Of a DNA stretch of 5,334 bases, positions 1-5,334 are shown piece after piece (position 1 is the stretch's first letter; each line of letters starts with the position of its first letter). A program made the translations under genes and the position numbers. The DNA lies in contig CAMWQY010000195.1 of the NCBI GenBank assembly GCA_947176355.1, forward strand, positions 1-5,334, in the 5' to 3' direction. Source of the stretch: an uncultured Porphyromonadaceae bacterium (GTDB lineage Bacteria; Bacteroidota; Bacteroidia; Bacteroidales; Muribaculaceae). Below the pieces are notes generated by a model. It searched no databases. It was given only the letters and a program-made list of their open reading frames with translations, and was not told where the DNA came from.

Positions 1-12
1 ATCATCCACAAA

Positions 13-116
13 GGGGCATTGCTTCGCTCGCCCTTGAAGCACACGGAGACTTTCGCTGAATAATGCCCCGGATGAGGTCCGGAGTTTTGGCATAATGGCA
101 GCTCTCCGAGCTGCTA
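13..116. repeat. Inverted-repeat-rich intergenic block, possible structured RNA or interspersed repeat
   Basis: This GC-richer block can form several hairpins. GGGGCATT (13-20) pairs with AATGCCCC (62-69) and encloses a smaller stem, GCTTC (21-25) with GAAGC (36-40). CCGGA (68-72) pairs with TCCGG (78-82) around a 5-nt loop; it shares two bases with the first stem, so the two could compete. The strongest local hairpin pairs 96-104 with 108-116, nine pairs including one G-T, around the loop TCC. No T tract follows, so it is not a typical intrinsic terminator. The inverted repeats are seen directly. Whether they form a small RNA, the end of an upstream transcript, an attenuator or a dispersed repeat is open. 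All plus frames are closed by stops here. Confidence 0.45.
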
Positions 117-205
117 ATTCTTAAATCCAGATTCTAAAAAAAATTACTAAAATTTTTGTAACAAATTGTCGATATGTGCATCATATAGATAAAAGAGATT
201 CTTAA
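117..205 (+). promoter_or_regulatory. AT-rich leader of the sigma-factor operon, promoter probably inside
   Basis: This is the only AT-rich non-coding stretch ahead of the first gene, so the operon promoter probably lies here. No clear match to the Bacteroidota consensus (TTTG near -33, TAnnTTTG near -7) is visible. The nearest -7-like string is AATTTTTG at 151-158, one base off. GTAAC at 158-162 followed about 18 nt later by TCATAT (181-186) loosely resembles an ECF-type -35/-10 pair and would allow autoregulation, but this is weak. An A8 run lies at 136-143. The 10-mer ATTCTTAAAT occurs at 117-126 and again at 198-207, over the start codon. The A/G-rich AAAAGAGA at 191-198 is the only ribosome-site-like sequence before ATG 206. 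Confidence 0.25.
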
Positions 206-718
206 ATGACAGAAAAGGAATTCAAAGAAGCAGTGTTGCCACATCATTCGATGATGCTGGCAGAGGCAATGCGTCTTCTTAAAAACCGTGATGAAGCCCT
301 TGACTGTCTGCAAGACGCAGTGACATCTCTATGGAAATCAAGAATAGAACTGGCAAAAGTCAGCAATTTAAAGGCTTATTGCATCCGCACCGTATCCAAC
401 AGGGCCTTGGAAATGATACGACAACGCCATGTCTCCTACTCTGAATATGGCAAGGATTTACAAAGCGATGTCAAGTCTGATTCTGCTATTGAGCGAAGTG
501 AGAATGCTGCAATTCTGAAGAAAGCAATCAAACTCCTTCCAGAAAACGAAAGAAAGGTTGTTTTGATGAAAGCCATAAATGGAATGTCGAGCGATGACAT
601 AGCTGATGCTATAGGACTCACTTCAAATAATGTCAGAGTGCTGCTATATCGCGGAAGAAAACGAATCAAAGATTATCTGAAAAAAAATATGGATTATGAT
701 GGAAAAGGATTTAAATAA
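206..718 (+). CDS. ECF-type RNA polymerase sigma factor (sigma-70 family)
   Basis: The 170-residue protein has the usual size and two-domain plan of an ECF sigma factor, which binds core RNA polymerase and directs it to a small set of promoters. The sigma-2 region covers about residues 10-75, with the helix around NRDEALDCLQDAVTSLW (27-43) matching the family's core-binding pattern. After a variable linker (about 76-100), sigma-4 spans about 102-157: LLPENERKVVLM (110-121), then a helix-turn-helix through MSSDDIADAIGLTSNNVRVLL (127-147; in the family this part recognises the -35 element) and the basic end YRGRKRIKDYL. ATG 206 is the first start in an open frame and leaves a complete sigma-2. 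The gene overlaps the next by 23 nt, which fits translational coupling with an anti-sigma factor. An A8 tract (680-687) encodes part of the KKN near the C-terminus. The sigma class is secure; the subgroup and regulon cannot be read from here. Confidence 0.93.
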   Translation: MTEKEFKEAVLPHHSMMLAEAMRLLKNRDEALDCLQDAVTSLWKSRIELAKVSNLKAYCIRTVSNRALEMIRQRHVSYSEYGKDLQSDVKSDSAIERSENAAILKKAIKLLPENERKVVLMKAINGMSSDDIADAIGLTSNNVRVLLYRGRKRIKDYLKKNMDYDGKGFK

Positions 719-1502
719 ACAAGAATTAGATAAACTCATCGAAGACTGGACGGATGAGTTGCTTCCAAAGGATATAGACAATCAGATAGCCGACAGTCTT
801 ATGGACTTCGTTGAGAATGATGATAATGATATCGATGTGAATGATCTTATCGACTTTCATATTCATCAACTTGCAATTGAGGAAAATGTGACAAAGCGTC
901 GCAGATGGAAAATCATCATTTCCTCCGTTGCCGCCGCTTCTGTTGTGATATTCACTATCGCGGCTATCTTTCTAAAGAACTATGATAATGCCTCACATAC
1001 AAATAAGCAAACTCTTGTGGCTGAAAATCAAGCAAAAGAAATGCCAATTGAAGTAACAAGGAAGTTACCTCAGACTATTGCTGACAGTTCAAGTATGATA
1101 TTGGCAAAAGCAGCTGTTAATTGCAGATCAGAAGTAGGGTCTAAGCCAACAAAAAAAAGGAATCATGGTGAAAAAACAAATAAACAAAATGAATCTACCA
1201 CTGAGCTTAATCTTATTGAAGTAATTGTTGAAATTAATGCTGGTTTAGACAATATGGTTGAAAATACCATGGAGAGTATGAATATGACAAATGTATCATT
1301 GCTCCCTGTGAATTTATTTTCCAATGACAATGAATCTAACAATATAGAATTCATCTCAAATGAATATTCATCATCGCAAAATTCTGAACAACTACAAAAA
1401 CTCAACATTATTGAGACCAATCTCATAAATACGCTTTATGAAATCAGAAATCTAAATTTAGAACTGAATTTTGAAACTGATAATAAAACAACAGAAATAT
1501 GA
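696..1502 (+). CDS. Single-pass membrane protein, putative anti-sigma factor
   Basis: I do not recognise a named family over the full length, and the role is inferred from position and topology. Residues 1-70 are acidic and likely helical, and end in the basic stretch TKRRRWK. One hydrophobic segment (about 71-93) follows. The positive-inside rule puts the N-terminus in the cytoplasm, where it could bind the sigma factor, and residues 94-268 in the periplasm. The periplasmic part is rich in N, S, E, T and K, has a single cysteine (C143), and ends in a probable amphipathic helix (about 230-260). No zinc-binding anti-sigma motif and no FecR domain are visible. ATG codons at 696 and 699 are adjacent candidate starts. 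The reading frame upstream is open only back to a TGA at 678-680. The gene overlaps the sigma gene by 23 nt and the next gene by 4 nt. An A8 tract (1151-1158) lies mid-gene. The C-terminal half is more AT-rich than the neighbours. The gene call is secure; the anti-sigma role is likely but unproven. Confidence 0.75.
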   Translation: MMEKDLNKQELDKLIEDWTDELLPKDIDNQIADSLMDFVENDDNDIDVNDLIDFHIHQLAIEENVTKRRRWKIIISSVAAASVVIFTIAAIFLKNYDNASHTNKQTLVAENQAKEMPIEVTRKLPQTIADSSSMILAKAAVNCRSEVGSKPTKKRNHGEKTNKQNESTTELNLIEVIVEINAGLDNMVENTMESMNMTNVSLLPVNLFSNDNESNNIEFISNEYSSSQNSEQLQKLNIIETNLINTLYEIRNLNLELNFETDNKTTEI

Positions 1503-2020
1503 TACGATTACTTACATGTGCGCTTATGCTATTTGTCTTAGGTTTGCCATCGGCATTTGCGCAATCCGGCAATCAACCGGAATTAAGATTAAGACAAGGA
1601 AGCTCTTTCGATAGTTTCGACTATACCTACATCTCGCCATGGATGTTGAAATCTATGCAGCAAAAAGACTTGACTGAATTGCAAGGTATCCCTGTGGATA
1701 AAGTGGAACACATTGAAATACTTAAGACAAAAGTTAATGGCAATTATACTCCTTTCAAGTCAATCATAAATAAATTGTCGGATGAGATGAAACTCATCGG
1801 TTATAACCGCGATGGATTCAAAGGAGTGAAAATATGTGTTGATTCTTCAGTTTTGAAAGATTCATTCGGATGTCCGTTGACAAATCCAGATGGATCAGAA
1901 ATGGAAGTGGTGAAGCGAGTGCTTGTGATCCAATGGAACAAAAACGGAGCGGAGCATCTTGTCACATACATCGTCGGGACATTCTCGCCCCAAGAAGTAA
2001 ACAGCATTTTCCATTTTTAA
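1499..2020 (+). CDS. Small secreted protein, DUF4252-like
   Basis: This 173-residue protein has a Sec signal peptide: basic start MIR, hydrophobic core, and a likely cleavage site in SAFA-QSG after A21. No lipobox precedes a cysteine, so it is probably a soluble periplasmic or exported protein. The mature part resembles the DUF4252 family of Bacteroidota by pattern: YTYISPWMLKSM (42-53), the VEHIEIL strand (69-75), and the end YIVGTFSPQEVNSIF (157-171), which matches the family's typical Gly-(x)-Phe-(S/T) plus helix ending. This assignment is from memory of the family, not from a search. Two mature cysteines (C113, C125) could form a disulfide. Its ATG lies in the ATGA overlap with the preceding stop, so it is very likely co-translated with the putative anti-sigma factor. 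DUF4252 genes are often found beside ECF sigma genes in Bacteroidales, which supports a shared regulatory or envelope role. The biochemical function is unknown. Confidence 0.7.
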   Translation: MIRLLTCALMLFVLGLPSAFAQSGNQPELRLRQGSSFDSFDYTYISPWMLKSMQQKDLTELQGIPVDKVEHIEILKTKVNGNYTPFKSIINKLSDEMKLIGYNRDGFKGVKICVDSSVLKDSFGCPLTNPDGSEMEVVKRVLVIQWNKNGAEHLVTYIVGTFSPQEVNSIFHF

Positions 2021-2052
2021 TTTAAAGTAGGAATGCATATCAGGGGAAAGCC

Positions 2053-2100
2053 GGTGGACGCACGTGCCGTTCGTACCTACAAGGTTGTTGGCTTGCAACA
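2053..2100. repeat. GC-rich imperfect palindrome plus small hairpin in the gap before the barrel gene
   Basis: The 102-nt gap 2021-2122 is AT-rich at both ends but has a GC-rich core. At 2056-2064 and 2068-2076, nine positions form an imperfect inverted repeat (seven pairs, two mismatches) around TGC, and CACGTG (2061-2066) is itself a palindrome. Next to it TGTTG (2086-2090) pairs with CAACA (2096-2100) around GCTTG. The core resembles, from memory, the GGACGCACGG-CCGTGCGTCC type of dispersed palindrome found in gut Bacteroidota, here decayed. No T tract follows, so full termination is unlikely. Partial attenuation or transcript processing between the regulator genes and the barrel gene is possible. 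No promoter consensus is evident in the gap. Confidence 0.4.
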
Positions 2101-2122
2101 CAATTTATAACAATCTTTTATC

Positions 2123-5056
2123 ATGAAACACAATAGAATTATCCAACATTTATTAGCCTTTTTAGTGCTTACCATATTAGTCGGAGGCTTCTCGGCTTCA
2201 GCACAAAATGACTCGATCTATATTGCGGGACGATTGAAGGAAGCATTGGGGAAGACAGATCTAATTGATGGTTGGGCTGTGATGTTGGATTCCAAAGGGA
2301 ATCCGAAAGATACAGTGAAGACAGATCAAGGGATGAGTTATATTAATGGAGAGATTATCAAGCAATCTTATTTTGGATTTCGAATCCCGAAGACTGATTC
2401 TATTTACAACATAGAGTTGGGATGCCCTAAATATACATCCAAGATCATCAGCTACGAAGTAAAGGATGTAGGAAAAAGAGAAACGCACAGAACGATACCG
2501 ACAGTGTATCTTGATCGTGCACCCAAAGAACTCGATGAACTCACAGTAACAGCTACTAAAATCAAATTCTATAACAGGGGAGACACAATTGTATACAACG
2601 CAGATGCTTTCGAGCTTGCCGAAGGATCGATGCTTGATGCCCTTATAGCCCAGCTTCCGGGAGTAGAGTTGAAAGAAGGGGGACAGATTTTAGTCAATGG
2701 CGAGCAGGTGGAATCACTTCTTCTAAACGGCAGGGACTTTTTTGACAATAACAATGAATTGATGCTTGAAAACATCAGCGCCTATACAGTCAAGAATGTG
2801 GAAGTCTACAAAGGACATACTACCGACGAGAAATGGAAGAAGGAAACATACGGAGAAAAACATCTGACCATGGACGTAAAACTCAAGCGTGAATACAGCA
2901 CAGGCTTGACAGCTAACGCACAACTTGGGTACGGCACTTCGGACCGATATATGGCGCGATTGTTCGGTCTTTGGTTTAACAACACTACTCGCGTTACCGC
3001 CCTTGTCAACTTCAACAATCTCAACGACACTCGCAAGCCGGGACAGAAGGATTCCTGGAAACCAGAGATGATGCCATCCGGCACACGTAAATATCAGCTT
3101 GGCGCAGTAGATTATAATTATCAGGATGTAGAGGAGAAAAAGCGTTTTCGCGGCGACATAACATTTACAAGAACCTATTTAGACAACCGCACAACAACAG
3201 CCACTACCAATTTTCTTACCGACGGCAATACATACGACAATTCATTCAGCAAAGCATACAACAGCAACATCCGTCTAAGTTCATACCATTACGGTACAAT
3301 CCGGACGGAACGTTGGATGCCATCGTACGTGGTGAAGGGAATATATCAAGATAAGGACAATGAATCGGAATCCCTGTCAGGAACTTTCTCCCAAGAGCAA
3401 AAGGATATGACAATGGAAGCTCTTAGAGCCATATATACCAATGGAAGTGAAGAAACCTTGAAGGATATCCTCAACCGTGCCTCAACCAGATCGGACGGAA
3501 GGACTCGCAGTGCGGAGATTCAATTCTTCCCGGGTATCAGTTACTTCATACCAAAGACAGACGATCGTCTGAGCAATGAATTCGGCATACGTTATAGGAC
3601 CACCAAAGAAGATATCTGGAAAGACTACAACATCAACTATGGAAGCAATCCCGTACCGGCTGATGTACGCCGACAATACATAGACAATACGCCTCACTCA
3701 TATCTTGGCATACAAAACAATCTGACGTATTCTGTCAATATAAAGAATTTCCACTTGAGCCTTAACTATGAATATTTCTTTGCTGAAGAAGTGAAGGACT
3801 CCTATCAATATGCACTTGACCGACTGGAAGATGTAGGCATATTCGGCAGTCTTCCTGCCGGATGGGCAAGTACACTCGACCCTAATAATTCATACACTTC
3901 CCGGACATATTCCAACACCCATAGCATTTCTCCTTCATTAAGCTATTATAGCGGCCTCAACAAAGGAAAGAAGTATTTCATCAATCTGAATATCTCTCCT
4001 GAATTTTCGTTAAAGCATTCCCATCTTAACTATACTCGAAATAATCATTTTTACCCCGTAAGAAAAAGTTTCTTCCTCACTACTATGGGAAGCTGGGATG
4101 CAAGAATGTCGGTATACTTGGATGCAAAGATCGACGAGAACGATTATTTGCAAACTAAGCATTGTCTCTCTCTTGAAATGAATGTCAAGCCAAATGCTCC
4201 GAACCTTTTTGATATGGTAGATATCACCGATGACTCAAATCCACTTAATATATACATGGGAAATCCCGACCTAAAAGTTGAGTATAACTTCCGCCCCAGT
4301 CTCACATATCTCTTCAATGGATCCAAAAGGCATCCTTTATATAATCACACTACCATAGAAATGTCGATGACCCATAATGCATTGACACGAGGATATACCT
4401 ACGACACAAGCACAGGTATACGCACGAGCAAGATGTATAATGTAGACGGAAACCGGAGTTTTATGATTTCAAATAATTTCAACCTACAGTTTGGACCGAA
4501 GAATCAATTTACTGCATCCTCAGTAACTTCTGCCAATATAGGTAGATATGCAGACATGATCGGCACTAACACAGAAGCGCCACAATTATCGAAAGTGGAC
4601 AACAATACCATTTCCGAACGGTTGACATTAGGTTGGCAGATAGGGAAACAATCGATCAGTCTGAATGGAGAGTTCATAAACCGCCACAGTTATTCTACTC
4701 GTCCTGATTTCCAGACCATCAACGCCAATCATTTCAGTTATGGAATTATAGCCAACTTCAAACTTCCATACAATATCGGCATAAACACCGACTTCAACAT
4801 ATATACTCGTAAAGGGTATGGAGTAAAGGAACTTGATACTTCCGATGCCATCTGGAACACACGTCTGACCTGGACACCGATGAAAGCCAAGATGTGGACG
4901 TTCATGCTTGATGGTTTCGATATGCTGCATCAGCTTTCAAATGTCAATTATGCCGTCACTGCTTCCGGGCGCACTGTCAGCTACAGCAATGCACTTCCAC
5001 GGTATTTCATGGTGTCGGTGCAATATCGCTTCCAGCGGCAGCCTAAGAGGAAGTAA
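2123..5056 (+). CDS. Outer-membrane beta-barrel protein, TonB-dependent-receptor type (OMP_b-brl_3-like)
   Basis: The 977-residue protein starts with a signal peptide cleaved near SASA-QND (after A27). Residues about 30-132 look like a diverged carboxypeptidase-regulatory-like beta-sandwich. DELTVTATK (138-146) is a TonB-box-like segment. A short plug-like domain follows (about 147-255), with family-typical strings YNADAFELAEGSMLDAL (158-174), QLPGVELKEGGQILVNG (177-193), LLNGRDFF (200-207) and YTVKNVEVYK (221-230). The rest, from about 258, is alternating aromatic beta-strands of an outer-membrane barrel, with the receptor-style GNPDLKVEY at 713-721 and a last strand YFMVSVQYRF before a basic tail. 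No STN signalling domain lies before the sandwich and no SusD-like gene follows, so this is not a standard SusC. The substrate cannot be inferred; uptake or an envelope role are both possible. The gene probably belongs to the same transcription unit as the three upstream genes, although the 102-nt gap could hide a second promoter. ATG 2123 directly precedes the signal peptide. Confidence 0.88.
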   Translation: MKHNRIIQHLLAFLVLTILVGGFSASAQNDSIYIAGRLKEALGKTDLIDGWAVMLDSKGNPKDTVKTDQGMSYINGEIIKQSYFGFRIPKTDSIYNIELGCPKYTSKIISYEVKDVGKRETHRTIPTVYLDRAPKELDELTVTATKIKFYNRGDTIVYNADAFELAEGSMLDALIAQLPGVELKEGGQILVNGEQVESLLLNGRDFFDNNNELMLENISAYTVKNVEVYKGHTTDEKWKKETYGEKHLTMDVKLKREYSTGLTANAQLGYGTSDRYMARLFGLWFNNTTRVTALVNFNNLNDTRKPGQKDSWKPEMMPSGTRKYQLGAVDYNYQDVEEKKRFRGDITFTRTYLDNRTTTATTNFLTDGNTYDNSFSKAYNSNIRLSSYHYGTIRTERWMPSYVVKGIYQDKDNESESLSGTFSQEQKDMTMEALRAIYTNGSEETLKDILNRASTRSDGRTRSAEIQFFPGISYFIPKTDDRLSNEFGIRYRTTKEDIWKDYNINYGSNPVPADVRRQYIDNTPHSYLGIQNNLTYSVNIKNFHLSLNYEYFFAEEVKDSYQYALDRLEDVGIFGSLPAGWASTLDPNNSYTSRTYSNTHSISPSLSYYSGLNKGKKYFINLNISPEFSLKHSHLNYTRNNHFYPVRKSFFLTTMGSWDARMSVYLDAKIDENDYLQTKHCLSLEMNVKPNAPNLFDMVDITDDSNPLNIYMGNPDLKVEYNFRPSLTYLFNGSKRHPLYNHTTIEMSMTHNALTRGYTYDTSTGIRTSKMYNVDGNRSFMISNNFNLQFGPKNQFTASSVTSANIGRYADMIGTNTEAPQLSKVDNNTISERLTLGWQIGKQSISLNGEFINRHSYSTRPDFQTINANHFSYGIIANFKLPYNIGINTDFNIYTRKGYGVKELDTSDAIWNTRLTWTPMKAKMWTFMLDGFDMLHQLSNVNYAVTASGRTVSYSNALPRYFMVSVQYRFQRQPKRK

Positions 5057-5064
5057 TTTTTTAA

Positions 5065-5120
5065 ATGCATAATGCATAATTCATAATTCTTAATTCATAA
5101 TGCATAATGCATAATTCATA
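5065..5120. repeat. Eight-unit heptamer tandem repeat (ATGCATA / ATTCATA)
   Basis: Eight contiguous 7-nt units can be read: ATGCATA, ATGCATA, ATTCATA, ATTCTTA, ATTCATA, ATGCATA, ATGCATA, ATTCATA. The order contains a larger duplication: the 25 nt at 5064-5088 are identical to 5099-5123, offset by 35 nt (five units). The array starts 8 nt after the barrel gene's stop and ends before the terminator, so it lies in the 3' untranslated region. ATGCAT is a self-complementary hexamer. Heptamer arrays like this are common intergenic repeats in Bacteroidota and elsewhere; no function is assigned. Confidence 0.85.
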
Positions 5121-5159
5121 ATTGGCTACGCAACCTCAAAGCAAATTTATTGCATAAAA

Positions 5160-5193
5160 AAGGGTCCGACAGAATTGCCGGACCCTTATTTTT
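5160..5193. terminator. Bidirectional intrinsic terminator between the barrel gene and enolase
   Basis: AGGGTCCG (5161-5168) pairs perfectly with CGGACCCT (5179-5186), extended by A5160-T5187, around a 10-nt loop. A T5 tract (5189-5193) follows on the plus strand. An A tract (5156-5161) precedes the stem and becomes a U tract on the minus strand. The element can therefore stop the plus-strand operon, about 100 nt after its last stop codon, and the converging enolase transcript, whose stop is 20 nt away. Confidence 0.9.
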
Positions 5194-5212
5194 GTTGATG
5201 TCGTAATCGGGA

Positions 5213-5334
<122 letters not shown>

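Noticed and set aside
1..93. Minus-strand open frame from ATG (complement of 91-93) running 31 codons off the left edge
   Set aside because: No convincing ribosome site, no recognisable protein, and it lies entirely over inverted repeats that explain the sequence better.
96..116. Intrinsic terminator for an upstream gene
   Set aside because: The hairpin is good but no T tract follows on the plus strand (next bases ATTCTTAAAT).
72..124. Two tiny plus-strand ORFs joined by TAATG (72-95, 7 codons; 95-124, 9 codons), possible leader peptides
   Set aside because: Too short to support, no regulatory codon run, and they coincide with hairpin-forming sequence.
81..136. tRNA-like fold with a 5-bp stem and 7-nt loop at 98-114
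   Set aside because: The loop lacks U at position 33, the D arm is too short, no TTCRA T-loop is present and the acceptor pairing is mostly wobble.
1895..2101. Minus-strand 68-codon frame across the gap and the end of gene 3
   Set aside because: It overlaps the secreted protein's conserved end on the other strand and has no recognisable product or start signal.
2123..5056. Barrel gene as a SusC homologue of a polysaccharide utilisation locus
   Set aside because: No SusD gene, no glycosidase genes and no STN domain in view; the plug strings fit the OMP_b-brl_3-like group better.

Overview
The window looks like chromosomal DNA from a gut-type Bacteroidales bacterium. The order is a guess from protein style: a Bacteroidota-type beta-barrel protein, a DUF4252-like secreted protein, a compact ECF sigma factor, and leaders without strong Shine-Dalgarno sites. 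Bacteroidaceae, Prevotellaceae or Muribaculaceae would all fit, and the sequence does not decide between them.

Layout. Positions 1-205 contain no convincing gene. They hold a GC-richer block with several inverted repeats (13-116), then an AT-rich leader (117-205). Three plus-strand genes follow with overlapping ends: an ECF sigma factor (206-718), a single-pass membrane protein that is probably its anti-sigma factor (696-1502, 23-nt overlap), and a small secreted DUF4252-like protein (1499-2020, ATGA overlap). After a 102-nt gap carrying a GC-rich imperfect palindrome and a small hairpin comes a large outer-membrane beta-barrel protein of the TonB-receptor type (2123-5056). Past its stop are eight units of a heptamer repeat (5065-5120) and a hairpin terminator with A and T tracts on its two sides (5160-5193). 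The terminator is shared with the minus-strand enolase gene, whose last 39 codons fill 5213-5334.

How the parts may work together (inference). The sigma factor would be held by the membrane protein, whose N-terminus faces the cytoplasm and whose C-terminus faces the periplasm. The DUF4252-like protein and the beta-barrel protein are envelope components, either sensed by or controlled by the sigma/anti-sigma pair. This is not the classical SusCD/FecR layout: no FecR domain, STN signalling extension or SusD-like lipoprotein is visible.

Most worth a second look: an A8 tract at the sigma/anti-sigma junction where loss of one A would fuse the two proteins, a second A8 tract inside the anti-sigma gene, and the fact that each of the three intergenic gaps holds a different repeat or inverted-repeat element.
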